13,280 nucleotides of DNA from Cephalothrix spiralis. Lineage: Eukaryota > Nemertea > Palaeonemertea > Archinemertea > Cephalotrichidae. Position 1 is the stretch's first letter, and each line of letters opens with the position of its first letter. The stretch spans positions 1 to 13,280 of the forward strand of contig JAUCNG010152205.1 of the NCBI GenBank assembly GCA_032353305.1. The letters run 5' to 3'. The notes under the pieces are model-generated. The model searched no databases and was not told the DNA's origin. It saw only the letters and a program-made list of their open reading frames with translations. Shown here piece after piece: positions 1 to 8,527 of this stretch. The translations under genes and the position numbers were made by a program.

Positions 1-260
1 GTATTTTAAAATATATTTTACCGTGCTTTTAATTTTTGTACACTATGGGAAATTCCCGAAATAAAGAAATATCAATAACCAGTCACAACCGTTTTCTATA
101 ACAATATCTTGAAAGGACCTGCATGACAGTCAGTGCGTCTGTCGCGACATCTTTCACAACCGGCCAATAACCAAAAGCGACAAAATTTTGGCCCAGAACA
201 CTTTTTAATCAAAGACATGCTTTAAAAATACGCCACTGGCGCGACGGAGCTCACTTGTTA
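1..260. other. Noncoding, nothing recognised
   Basis: No convincing exon, RNA gene or repeat is visible. It should lie in a CARS1 intron, because the next CARS1 exon (the coding sequence after the exon at 965-1086) was looked for here on the minus strand and not recognised. Confidence 0.5.
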
Positions 261-790
261 ATGACTTCTAGCGGCGTAAATATGAACTTAACTGATCAAA
301 CTATAGTAGTTCAAAAATTTCATAAGCTATATATCCAATAAAAAAACCGCGACTCTCTACGAAGACTTTGAATTTTTGACCTTCGTGACCTTGTCACTTA
401 AACTTTCCTAGCGGCGTAAATATGAACTATATAGATAAGCTATCGTTTAAAAAAAACACGCGAGACTCCTCGATCATTTTTTACACCACAATACTAAATT
501 GACATATTTTGACATTTAATGACCTCTAACGTCGAAAATATTAACTTCAGAGAAAAACGATTTTCCTACAGGTTTCTTAGAATTTCATAAGCTATCCATT
601 AAAAAAACCGCGACTCTCTACGACTTTGACTCTTTGACCTCGACCTCCGGGCCCCAAGGTCATAGCTTGGCCCTAGTTGCATTAAGGTTGGATCAGAACC
701 CTAGGAGAAGATAGATTTGACCCCAAGGCCGATTTTGACCTTTAATGACCTCTAGCATCGAAATATTAACTTAAGCGAAAAACGATTTTT
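261..790. repeat. Degenerate ~260-bp tandem-like repeats
   Basis: Two motifs recur. Motif A is a core like CTAGCGGCGTAAATATGAAC at about 261-290, 407-428, 515-550 and 737-790. The last two copies carry the variant GTCGAAAATATTAAC or ATCGAAATATTAAC, followed by GAAAAACGATTTT. Motif B, TTTCATAAGCTAT then CCGCGACTCTCTACGA, occurs at about 319-362 and 583-630. The spacing A1 to A3 and B1 to B2 is about 255-264 bp, so the block reads as diverged tandem copies. Spacers are rich in GACCTT/GACCTC, which suits intronic repeats of molluscs and similar invertebrates. No coding frame runs through it. Confidence 0.7.
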
Positions 791-964
791 TCTTCGTACC
801 AAGTGAGCTATTAGCTTTTCTGTTTAAAATATAGGAAGTATAGGAGGTTTTCTTTACATGAAATATTTCCTATATTTTTATAGGAAATATAGGACAATTT
901 GAACGCTGTAGCATATTTATGTGACATATAAAGACTATTGTTGTGTCTTTTGTTATCCACTTAC

Positions 965-1086
965 CTTCTCCTTCATGTAATGCTTTGGCATCTCCAAATG
1001 CTTCTGGTACAAGTTTTGCATAATAATGGTCCTTTGTCTGACTAAATTTGATGGTATCAAAATACACAGATTCATTTGAAACATAA
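965..1086 (-). CDS. CARS1: Cytoplasmic cysteinyl-tRNA synthetase, internal exon (downstream of the two)
   Basis: This 122-bp internal exon encodes about 40 residues, starting [14 protein letters not shown] and including [18 protein letters not shown] recognise it from the animal cytoplasmic CARS1 catalytic domain, where the equivalent stretch reads YVSNGSVYFDT..KLVPEA.GDQKALQEGEG. The enzyme charges tRNA-Cys with cysteine using ATP. On the minus strand a pyrimidine-rich acceptor (TTTCTGCTTTTTCAG) precedes base 1086 and the donor GAAG|GTAAGTGG follows base 965. The exon starts in phase 2: its first T completes the GG left by the exon at 5876-6105, giving Gly then Tyr-Val-Ser. It ends in phase 1. 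The next exon was not seen in 1-964. An ATG-initiated frame of 95 codons at 870-1157 is this exon with intron read on both sides, not a gene. Confidence 0.93.
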
Positions 1087-1876
1087 CTGAAAAAGCAGAA
1101 AGTACCTAAATTATATTTACAAAACGGATAGCTATGCCCAAGTATCAATCGAACCACTCTGCGAATTTGCGGGTTCTGCTTGCATGTTTTGACATCAAAA
1201 GTCGATTAAGGCAATCAGCGTCAGTGCGGCCCTTCTACAATTTTTACGTACAACCCCGAACTTTGTCATGCAGGTCCAATATATCACAATATTATCACAT
1301 ATCCATCCGTGACAGCACGTTCGTTAGACCTCTTCTAGCCGAAAACCCCACTCTCTACGATTATTTATTTCTATTTAGTATGAAATACCATCAGCAGGGG
1401 GTTAAAGATGAGCCATATCCTGGCTCCTGACAACTACGGCTGAAACTGAAGGCCAGTAAAGTAAAATTGAGTCTCAATGTCTAATTCTTTAGAAGACTAA
1501 GACCTAAAAACAAAGAACAATAATACGAACAAGTAAAATATGACTACACAGAAGGTTTATGGAGCTTTTAATATTTAATAATTAGACCCTAGTTTCCGCC
1601 CCCTCCCGCGAAAATCTCGGAACCCAACAATCCTTATATTTTCTGAAAGTTCAAATATTCAAAATTTGAGGCCAATACAGTTTTTCTCTCTCGAAAAAAG
1701 CATATTAAACCTTGGCCCCTAAATGGACCATTTCTTCAATTGGACCATTACATTTCGCCTCAAAAAGGCCAATATTCCAATATTTTTGCAGGGACCGAAA
1801 ACTGGGGTACCAAAAGTTCCATAAACCTGTGTATGTTTATTTACAGACACTATTTGACCTGGTCACTTAACAATAT
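1087..1876. other. CARS1 intron, 3' flank of the nested ankyrin-kinase gene
   Basis: This is the 3' part of the CARS1 intron (minus-strand sense), ending in the acceptor next to 1086. It holds a probable polyadenylation signal for the nested gene (see 1836-1841). A 98-codon plus-strand ORF at 1134-1430 has no recognisable motif and crosses intron sequence, so I do not call it. Nothing else is recognised. Confidence 0.6.
1836..1841 (-). terminator. Putative polyadenylation signal AATAAA for the ankyrin-kinase gene
   Basis: TTTATT on the plus strand is AATAAA on the minus strand, about 36 bases past the TAG stop (1877-1879) of the ankyrin-kinase ORF. The distance is short but acceptable for a compact 3' UTR. 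A chance match in AT-rich DNA is possible. Confidence 0.4.
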
Positions 1877-4534
1877 CTACGACTGTGTATCATCGTCATA
1901 AGATGTTTTATCAGTTGAAGAGTTGGTTGGCACTTGTTCTTTAAGAGTCAAAGTCTCCATTTTCAGCTGTGCTGCAATTAGGTTTGATTCAAATGATGAA
2001 CTCATCAAATCACTTACATCCAAATTCCTTTCGAAAATTAACAGCGACATTTTTGGTAATTTTGGGTCCTTATTTTCAAGTTCAGTAGATATTTGTTTAA
2101 TCATTGAAAAACACTCCTCAGCAGTGGGGCGTTTTGCTGGTTGGGTTTCATAAACACGTTTTACTATATCAGTTAATTCTTCTGGTGCATTTTGATCAAC
2201 AAAATGTTGAATGATATTAATCTTATACTTGAAGACAACACCAAAGAACATCTCAAACATCATTATACTAGTATTGTAGACATCACTCTTCACTGAATAT
2301 TCAAAAGGAGGGTTATCCCGGTTTATTTCGGGGGCACAGTATCGCTCAGTCCCTTTCCACATGCATGTGATTTCCACTTCATCATGAACGATGTCCGATA
2401 ATCCAAAGTCAGCTATTTTAACAATTTTATTTTTGGATAACAGAACATTTTTCAGTTTAAGATCCTTGTGAATTATTGACTTCGAATGTAAATAGGCTAA
2501 ACCTTGATATATTTGCATATTAATTGTTAGAAAGTAATGAAAACATTTTCTCCATTTTTCAGGTTCAGTCACTAATTTCACAGGATTTCTCTTTTTAATT
2601 TCACCATCAATCACAAAATGTTGATTGAGATCTTCTTTGCACAACTCCATCAGGAGAAATAGGCAGTTAGCGTCATCAATACTTTGCAATCTTAATCCAT
2701 GAAACTTCACAATATTTTGGTGATCACAATTCTGCAGTTTGATTGCTTCGTCATTGACCAATTTTGTGAGTTCTATCTTATCATGTAGTTGGAAAACTTT
2801 CACAGCAATGCCATCAACGTCAATTTTGTTGCCTCTTACATCTTTTATAATTTCACATTGATACACATCGCCAACACTTCCACTTCCTAATCGGATACTG
2901 CTATCGTCAATCCTGACAAGCCATTCTTTATCAGCAACAGATGCTATGATGCTAGTTTGCTTAGCGCATAGAAACCTTACTAAAGGATTTGCCGCTAAAT
3001 ACCTAGCTGATCCATCTCTTTCTTCATCCGTCTTCTGAAATTGCAATTCTTTAAAATGTGACTTGACGTTTTCAGCTTTCAAAATGTACATCTCAAATAT
3101 ATCATTTAGATAAATAAACTCCATTTCATCGATTTCACTTTCATTTTGATCAAAAATCATTTTACATGATCTCAATCGGTCTATGAATTTTTCAATATCT
3201 ATATCATTATTATTACGCGTAGTTTCATGTAGTAGTTTTTGAGAAATATCTAAAGCATTAATAGTCGAGATGTTGCCTGATATAAGAACTGAAATCAAAA
3301 ATATGAACAACAAGGAGTGACCTCCATAGAAACAGTCTAGAATTGCACTGCATAGGAAGTCTTCAAAATAGTTGAGAATTGTCATAATTGTTTTAATATG
3401 TCCATTCCAGGATGCTAATTTTAAGGTGTTTTTAATATCAATAATGTTAATTAACTGCCATTTTACACTACAAATATAGTCGACTATGTCACTATGACCA
3501 AAGGAACCTGCAGTATGAAGATCAAAGGGAGACAAATCTGCACCTCTTTTTAACAGTTCGTCTAAAATTCTAAGATGACCTCTTTGTATTGCGATATTTA
3601 CCGGTCCATAGACCGGATTATCGTCTTCATTTAAGTGAGCTCCAGCATTAAGAAGTTCCTTTGCAATTTTTAAATGACCAGTGTGAGCAGCCATTATTAA
3701 TGCAGTTCTCTTTCCGGAAGCTCTGTGATTGACGTTAGCCCCTGAGTGAATTAGTTCAACGACAACATCAAGATGACCATATTGAGTAGCTATGAAGAGA
3801 GCAGTTGAACCGTCCTCTGTCGGTAGATCAATCTTTGAACCTGCTTTTAACAATGCAATAGCTACGTCGTTGTGGCCATTTTGTGCAGCAATATAGACAG
3901 CAGTGCAGCCCCATTTATCAGGAATATCAGTCTTCGCACCCGCATTGAGCAAAGATGTGATTATTTTGTGATAACCATTATCAGCTGCAATAAAGAGAGC
4001 TGTCCGACCCTCTTCATCAGGGATATCAGTATTTGCTCCTGCTTTTAGCAATGCTGTTACTACATCCATGTGACCCCTTATCGAGGCTATGTGGAGAGCA
4101 GTATTTCCATTGTTAATTTGTTGGTCTACATTGTTTACAAGGCTTATTAGTTTTTTAACAATCCTCAGATGTCCCGCATGTGATGCTAAATGTAACGCTG
4201 TGAATCCTTCTTTATCAACTGAGTCAACGCAAGCATCAGCGTTTAGCAATTGCTTAAGTATTTCAAATTTGTTCAGAAATGAAACTTTCATAAGTGCAGT
4301 TATTTTTTGATCTTTATCAGCGGCATTAATATCGACGTCTCCCTTTATAAGAAGTTTCACAACATGCTGATCGGCTACTGTACATGCATAAATTAATGCA
4401 GTATCACCATTACTATCTGTTGCATTAACATTAACGTCACTTTTTAATAGTCTTTTGATTTTCATAAGAGATTTCTGTTCGATAGCTTTAAAAAGTTCAA
4501 ACTCAGCTCTTGACTGGGAGAATCCAGTAGCCAT
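1877..4534 (-). CDS. Ankyrin-repeat / TKL-like protein kinase, single exon, nested in CARS1 intron
   Basis: The 885-residue protein has an N-terminal ankyrin array of about 10-12 repeats (residues ~10-345). Canonical units include GNTALHIASIRGHMDVVTAL and RTALFIAADNG. A linker follows (~345-540) with a short hydrophobic run at ~407-420. The C-terminal kinase (~545-815) has the glycine loop GSGSVG (550-555), beta-3 lysine K579 in IAVKVF, a likely alpha-C glutamate E596, the catalytic loop HKDLKLKN (D691, N696), DFG at 709-711, APE at 734-736 and the late arginine R802. All catalytic residues are present. HKD replaces HRD, so it is a non-RD kinase. A ~70-residue tail follows. The order ankyrin then kinase is that of TNNI3K-like TKL kinases, the reverse of RIPK4/ANKK1, but I cannot assign an ortholog. 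It probably phosphorylates Ser/Thr in a cytoplasmic scaffold role (inference). The start ATG has a strong Kozak context (AAAATGG). No intron interrupts 2.66 kb, unlike its CARS1 host. Confidence 0.93.
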   Translation of the reverse strand: MATGFSQSRAEFELFKAIEQKSLMKIKRLLKSDVNVNATDSNGDTALIYACTVADQHVVKLLIKGDVDINAADKDQKITALMKVSFLNKFEILKQLLNADACVDSVDKEGFTALHLASHAGHLRIVKKLISLVNNVDQQINNGNTALHIASIRGHMDVVTALLKAGANTDIPDEEGRTALFIAADNGYHKIITSLLNAGAKTDIPDKWGCTAVYIAAQNGHNDVAIALLKAGSKIDLPTEDGSTALFIATQYGHLDVVVELIHSGANVNHRASGKRTALIMAAHTGHLKIAKELLNAGAHLNEDDNPVYGPVNIAIQRGHLRILDELLKRGADLSPFDLHTAGSFGHSDIVDYICSVKWQLINIIDIKNTLKLASWNGHIKTIMTILNYFEDFLCSAILDCFYGGHSLLFIFLISVLISGNISTINALDISQKLLHETTRNNNDIDIEKFIDRLRSCKMIFDQNESEIDEMEFIYLNDIFEMYILKAENVKSHFKELQFQKTDEERDGSARYLAANPLVRFLCAKQTSIIASVADKEWLVRIDDSSIRLGSGSVGDVYQCEIIKDVRGNKIDVDGIAVKVFQLHDKIELTKLVNDEAIKLQNCDHQNIVKFHGLRLQSIDDANCLFLLMELCKEDLNQHFVIDGEIKKRNPVKLVTEPEKWRKCFHYFLTINMQIYQGLAYLHSKSIIHKDLKLKNVLLSKNKIVKIADFGLSDIVHDEVEITCMWKGTERYCAPEINRDNPPFEYSVKSDVYNTSIMMFEMFFGVVFKYKINIIQHFVDQNAPEELTDIVKRVYETQPAKRPTAEECFSMIKQISTELENKDPKLPKMSLLIFERNLDVSDLMSSSFESNLIAAQLKMETLTLKEQVPTNSSTDKTSYDDDTQS

Positions 4535-4978
4535 TTTGAAGCTTTCGTAATGTAAGTGAAAATTTCAAGAACAACTATAGAAACAGTTAATTTAAATTTT
4601 GCACCTAGCTAGTCTCTACCTGTATTTTTATATCCTTCTAAATATCCATCGTTTGATAAAACATGAAGTCAATATCAAAACACTTATATTCGATCAATAA
4701 GCGGATTATAATTTTCTCCTCAAATATATTTCTCTGCATTATACCATAGAGAAGGGATCCTTTTTCTATGATTATACATGTACAAATGAAATGATTATAA
4801 ACAGTAGTCCTTTAGATCATGGTCTAAAATGTTATCTTGATCATACGACCTTAGATAGACTAAAAACATGAAAAATACGACTCGATCTCAACCGCTCGAA
4901 AAATCAATACATATCTCTGTGCTATAAGGACAGAGTGTTCTACGATATAATCTGCTGTGTTGACAAAAAGTGGGTGGT

Positions 4979-5105
4979 TAGGGGCTGTCCATAAAGCACG
5001 AACGCCCGAAATTGCCGATTTTTGATACCCCATGTACGCAGTTAGTACGAATCGCCAGACCCCCTTGAGTATATTACGGAATCGACGGACCCCACCTCCT
5101 ATCAA
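4979..5105 (-). mobile_element. MITE-like or DNA-transposon-end fragment
   Basis: The plus strand begins TTAGGGGCTGTCCATAAAGC and ends in a C-rich tail (GACCCCACCTCC). Termini like GGGGCTGTCCAT plus C/G-rich ends are common in invertebrate repetitive DNA of transposon type. An open minus-strand frame at 4860-5105 runs through it but looks like a by-product of the G-rich repeat, not a gene. No partner terminal inverted repeat was found in the window, so the element is partial or a different kind of repeat. Confidence 0.35.
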
Positions 5106-5303
5106 TAAGACATATTTTGGAGTAGGCCTACTGTGAACTCCTACATTCTAGTACAAGATCTGTGGAGAAAAAATGGACATGCGCTGCATGCATAAGTGAT
5201 ACAAAATATCATTTCTAAGGGTAAAATAGCGCAAACTCATTAATAAAGTACATTGTATGTACAATTGTTATTTCCCACATCTCGAAAAAGTACATACGTT
5301 TTA

Positions 5304-5335
5304 CCATATCAATCAATCTTTATTTTCATCCTTTA
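5304..5335 (-). repeat. Possible 3' tail of a minus-strand retroposon
   Basis: On the minus strand the sequence reads GATGAAAATAAAGATTGATT then GATAT: an AATAAA signal (5319-5324) running directly into GATT/ATTG repeats. Many invertebrate non-LTR retroposons end in such a signal plus short tandem tail. There is no coding remnant upstream, so this is a weak call. Confidence 0.25.
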
Positions 5336-5875
5336 AGAATATATACAGTATTACATAAGAGGAAAAAAAAGGTGCAATAAAATATATATACATAAAGGAT
5401 CAGAAACGCCCCCAAAACCTTACGGTCGCCATTTGATGGGGCGCACATAATCCCCCCCCCCATGTAGAATTTGTTCACAGATTAATGAACGACTATTGAG
5501 AATTTCCCAGAGACTCTCCGATGTTTACCGGAGACGCGCCGAATGCGTTCGGGTTTTTGTCCAGGATTAGGTTTGAGCTTATGAACCCAGCATAAAAGGA
5601 GTTTAGAAAATCAGACGATTTAGTCTTTTTTTGCATTGGGAGAAGGGGGGTTTACGTGGATTATAATTCTGTTGTCTACCAATTGTTCCTGAAAATAGCT
5701 TTAAAATCCGCAATCGTCGATTCGCATTCATTTTAAGATGCCCATTTTTTAGAAATTCATACTTTTGTATTGAATTCCTAAAAAATCAGACTTATGAATT
5801 TTTTAACATTCAAAAATTTAATTGTGCATTTTTATATATTATTATCAATTCATAATGTTAGTTAATTATACTCAC

Positions 5876-6105
5876 CCAAAACCGTTATCAACAATTTTCT
5901 TTACAAAGTCGACATTTTCTGGTATATATTCACTAACACGAGTAAGGACATCAGGTGGAAGTACATTTAACGCCGTCATGTCTTCATGATATTGTTCTTC
6001 CCAATATTGAGGCAATTTAGCAAATATGGAATTATCCGTGACTTCAGACCCATGCTCAGCGTCTAACCAACCGGAGAGGATGTCCTTTGAACAGTCAAAT
6101 AATTG
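5876..6105 (-). CDS. CARS1: Cytoplasmic cysteinyl-tRNA synthetase, internal exon (upstream of the two)
   Basis: This 230-bp internal exon encodes 76 codons plus GG. It starts [15 protein letters not shown] and contains [31 protein letters not shown] and [10 protein letters not shown]. These are hallmark segments of animal cytoplasmic CARS1 ([41 protein letters not shown] in vertebrates). They belong to the catalytic region between the HIGH motif and the zinc-binding/KMSKS part, neither of which lies in this exon. On the minus strand the acceptor GGTTTTTTCAG precedes 6105 and the donor GG|GTGAGTAT follows 5876. It starts in phase 0 and ends in phase 2, matching the exon at 965-1086 with no gap in the protein alignment. 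The exons for the enzyme's N-terminal part should lie at higher coordinates; none was recognised up to 13280. Confidence 0.95.
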
Positions 6106-6821
6106 CTGAAAAAACCAGATGTAATATTTGTATATATAAAAAAATATATTGTAGAAATTAGTTTGCTAAAGCCGCAAAAATGAGGAGGTAATCCAGCACG
6201 CCGATTATCCTACTACCTTGTACGAGGTGGACACGCAGAAAACATCGTTTACCCACAATAAACCTGGTGAGTTTTGATCCTAGAGTCATTAGAAATCATA
6301 TTATACTATCCGGAAATTCCTTCAATCGGTGGGTTTCGAGGAAATATTATGTTAATCGAAAAAATAATAATTGGGGTCATTCCCATCTGCTCGTAATACA
6401 TTTACGTGGCCTTATCACAAACGTTTTAAGATACATGTATTTGCAACTAAAATTCGAAAATGTAAACAATTTCAATGTTTTAGCACTTAGTGAGCACTTA
6501 AAATTATTTTTATTGCACAAGAAACAATTGTTACATCGGCAATATGTGCGATATGATGGTGCATTGGTGGCGGCGTGCTATTTACATAATGACGAATGAG
6601 TAACAATTTTTACATAGCATAGAACATAATAAATGCATGCAAGACGATGCGTATACATAATATATAAAGCACAAAATTAAAAAAGAAAATGAAATCGTAT
6701 TAATAGAATTATTGAGTAACAGCTGGATCTGTTGACTTTCTCAACTCGAAGCATTTATCTATGTACCTTGAAATGCTTAGGAGTGTTCTGCGGTCTGTAG
6801 AGTTAAGAAGTTAAAAAAAAC
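6106..6821. other. Noncoding stretch, probably CARS1 intron
   Basis: AT-rich sequence upstream of a CARS1 exon. A 110-codon plus-strand ORF at 6267-6599 has no family motif and low-complexity Asn/Leu/Tyr content, so I treat it as chance. Nothing else is recognised. Confidence 0.5.
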
Positions 6822-6923
6822 GTCGGGGTAAAAAAATATTTTAATTTTTTTACCGCCGACAAGATTTATTTGAAAAGTCTTTAACATTTTTTTTTACCGC
6901 CGGCGGCGGGATTTTTGAAAAGT
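6822..6923. repeat. GC-cored hairpin and 44-45-bp tandem repeat
   Basis: GTCGGGGTAAAAAAAT (6822-6837) pairs with ATTTTTTTACCGCCGAC (6844-6860), with one bulged base. The right arm then recurs: TTTTTTTACCGCCG...TGAAAAGT at about 6845-6878 and 6889-6923, offset 44-45 bases. The second copy contains the palindrome CCGCCGGCGG. GC-rich cores in AT-rich DNA suggest a small repeat family or a non-autonomous element end. Confidence 0.6.
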
Positions 6924-7159
6924 TAGTCCGTATTCGTAAACTGAGCAATAAAAAAAGGCCTAATAAAAGAGATTTTAATCTCGTTCACCTTGCCGAAAAA
7001 ATAACCTATGAATTTTTTTTTGAAAATCCAATAAAAAATCTTTGAAAAAATCATTCGATCCCTGAAAAACTTACAGTCGCCTTGACCCACGTATAAGTAT
7101 ATGCCTTAGTTAAGGTAAAACCTTTTGTTTTGCATTTATTAGAATTGTGAAAGTGCATG

Positions 7160-7262
7160 GTTAAGGCAGGATTCGAACCAGGGAGTGTTAGAATGTTAAG
7201 AATTAAGACTTACCTTTATTTGACGATCCATTTACCTATGTAGCCACCGAGACGGCTTGCAA
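7160..7262 (-). repeat. tRNA-like / SINE-head-like element 1
   Basis: GGATTCGAACC at 7169-7179 is a perfect minus-strand B box (GGTTCGAATCC). An A-box-like TGGCTACATAGGTAAATGG lies upstream in the minus sense at about 7231-7249. The T stem pairs at only about 3 of 5 positions and the A-to-B distance is long for a tRNA, so this is not a functional tRNA gene. A tRNA-derived SINE head or decayed tRNA is the best reading. Confidence 0.4.
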
Positions 7263-7414
7263 AACACCGATTTTTCAATATATTTCAAGCTAAATCAAAA
7301 CATGTTAAACAGTACTTCTATATCTTATAGTGGCAGGCGGACTTTTCAGCCTTGCCTTTCCTGCTGTCACAGTGCTGAATGTTTTGTCTAAAATTATATG
7401 CCATTTTTATCTAC

Positions 7415-7492
7415 CTCTAATGGGACTCGAACCAGCAACAATGTGATTGTACAGTCGAAAAACTGAAGGAGTATCCAATTAAGCAATGTAAC
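7415..7492 (-). repeat. tRNA-like / SINE-head-like element 2
   Basis: GGGACTCGAACC at 7422-7433 is the minus-strand B box GGTTCGAGTCCC. An A-box-like TGCTTAATTGGAT lies upstream at about 7474-7486. An imperfect anticodon-like stem (CAGT..ACTG) sits between. The T stem is poor. It has the same orientation as the element about 250 bp away, so the two may be parts of one composite SINE. Confidence 0.4.
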
Positions 7493-7500
7493 ACACAAAT

Positions 7501-7530
7501 TAGTAGTAGTAGTAGTAGTAGTAGAAGAAG
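7501..7530. repeat. TAG microsatellite
   Basis: About eight TAG units in a row, followed by AAGAAG. It lies just outside tRNA-like element 2, on the 5' side of that element in minus-strand sense. Confidence 0.9.
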
Positions 7531-7812
7531 TGCCGATCACTACATAAAACATTTAAATTAAACAATAGCCTTTTTTTCTTTTATAGAAATCTGAACTTGG
7601 TGAGTCAGCGACGGAAAAAGAAGTAAACATGCAAAATGTACTTAGATATTTTTCTGAAATCAAATAGGTAACTTATTTATCCGAACCCGATTTGATTCGT
7701 TGGCCACGTACAAACCTCTTCAGGGAAACTATATTAGAACAGATTTTTGGTGGCTCTGTAAGTATAATCGATCACCTGTATTTTGATTAGATGGCTCATG
7801 CGCGATGCACTA

Positions 7813-7960
7813 GTTGCGGATCGTTGAATTTTGAGCTCAATAAAATAAAATAATAAATGTCAATTTCATGACCTACGCGCGTCCGCGATATTTTATTGGG
7901 CGCCTTTTTCTACCGAACTTTTTTCTTCCTGATAAATATGCTGATATTTTATTGCGCGCG
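7813..7960. repeat. Short dispersed copies related to the 94-bp repeat
   Basis: GTTGCGGATCGTTGAATT (7813-7830) matches the end of the tandem units at 8120-8135 and 8213-8228. GATATTTTATTG followed by GGCGC or CGCGC occurs at 7887-7904 and 7943-7960, 56 bases apart. Together with the tandem pair this marks 7.8-8.25 kb as a composite repeat. Confidence 0.5.
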
Positions 7961-8046
7961 GTTCCCACAATGCCATTCGCACAACGCACAACCGGATAAG
8001 ACCAAGACCAAATTCTATTTTGAATTTTTTCGAACAGCACAATCAA

Positions 8047-8234
8047 TGCATCACCGCAGCCTCTGCTCAAATATACGAAAATTTGATCTTGCGCTAACTT
8101 ATGCGTCACCCCGCAACAAGTTGCAGATCTTTTAAACCCTGCAATCACCGCAGCATCTACCAAAATATGCGCAGATGCGATTTCCGCAAATTTATGCGTT
8201 TTCACCCAACTTGTTGCGGATCTTTGAATTCTTC
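8047..8234. repeat. ~94-bp diverged tandem duplication
   Basis: Two adjacent units, about 8047-8140 and 8141-8234. Shared landmarks are TCACCGCAGC (8051 and 8145), an AAATAT.CG..GAT block, TTATGCGT and GTTGCRGATCTTT (8120 and 8213), always 93-94 bases apart. Several ORFs on both strands here (7873-8205 minus, 7896-8135 and 8101-8361 plus) are by-products of the repeat; their proteins show no motifs. Confidence 0.75.
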
Positions 8235-8497
8235 AAACTCCGCAAAGTCCGCATGCAACGATGCGTGTTTACATGTATGTTGCATTTCTGTTTCTTTATT
8301 TTGTCACATTAAAATATATTTTGAATGGTTTATCATTATTGTTATTAATATAAGTGTATAGCGCAATCAATTAAGACGTGACTTTCGTTCTATGATGTTG
8401 TAATTCTTGTAGGATATTCTTTATATATAAGAGAAATTGAAACAAAAGTTTCAAAAAATTCCACAGACACAAGATATTTCCAATATGTGACGATATA

Positions 8498-8520
8498 TTT
8501 CGCCCTTACGGCATCATCAG
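8498..8520 (-). ncRNA. Hammerhead-ribozyme-core-like motif
   Basis: On the minus strand CTGATGA (8520-8514) is followed by one T, a 3-bp stem GCC/GGC with loop GTAAG, then GAAA (8501-8498). CUGAUGA-stem-GAAA is the conserved core of hammerhead ribozymes, which are known in Penelope-like retroelements and related repeats of many animals. The extra T before the stem, the short stem II and the lack of a clear stem I/III partner with a cleavage UH make activity doubtful. A decayed retroelement copy is more likely than a working ribozyme. Confidence 0.35.
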
Positions 8521-8527
8521 GTCAAGT

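Larger units (their letters stand above)
4535..5875. other. CARS1 intron, 5' flank of the ankyrin-kinase gene
   Basis: This noncoding part of the CARS1 intron must hold the promoter and 5' UTR of the nested ankyrin-kinase gene. I see no clear TATA box or strong promoter signature. It contains the MITE-like piece at 4979-5105, the possible retroposon tail near 5304-5335 and a 10-C run at 5452-5461. The rest is AT-rich with nothing recognised. Confidence 0.6.

Noticed and set aside
870-1157. 95-codon minus-strand ORF as a stand-alone gene
   Set aside because: Its middle is the CARS1 exon 965-1086; both ends are intron read-through past clear splice sites.
1134-1430. 98-codon plus-strand ORF
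   Set aside because: No motif, lies in intron sequence, composition as expected by chance.
1923-2153. 76-codon plus-strand ORF, and a similar 73-codon one at 4089-4310
   Set aside because: Both are antisense to the ankyrin-kinase coding sequence and show no family features.
4860-5105. 81-codon minus-strand ORF
   Set aside because: It reads through the G-rich MITE-like repeat; the peptide is a translation of repeat DNA.
6267-6599. 110-codon plus-strand ORF
   Set aside because: No recognised domain, low-complexity composition, opposite a probable CARS1 intron. Not excluded, but unsupported.
7204-7215. Good donor-like site on the minus strand (AAAG|GTAAGTC) as the end of another CARS1 exon
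   Set aside because: The sequence upstream of it in minus sense translates to nothing like CARS1 and overlaps tRNA-like element 1.
7160-7492. Functional tRNA genes
   Set aside because: B boxes are good but T stems pair poorly and no full cloverleaf with a clear anticodon loop can be drawn.
7873-8361. Overlapping ORFs on both strands
   Set aside because: They overlap the 94-bp tandem repeat and its relatives; length comes from the repeat keeping frames open.
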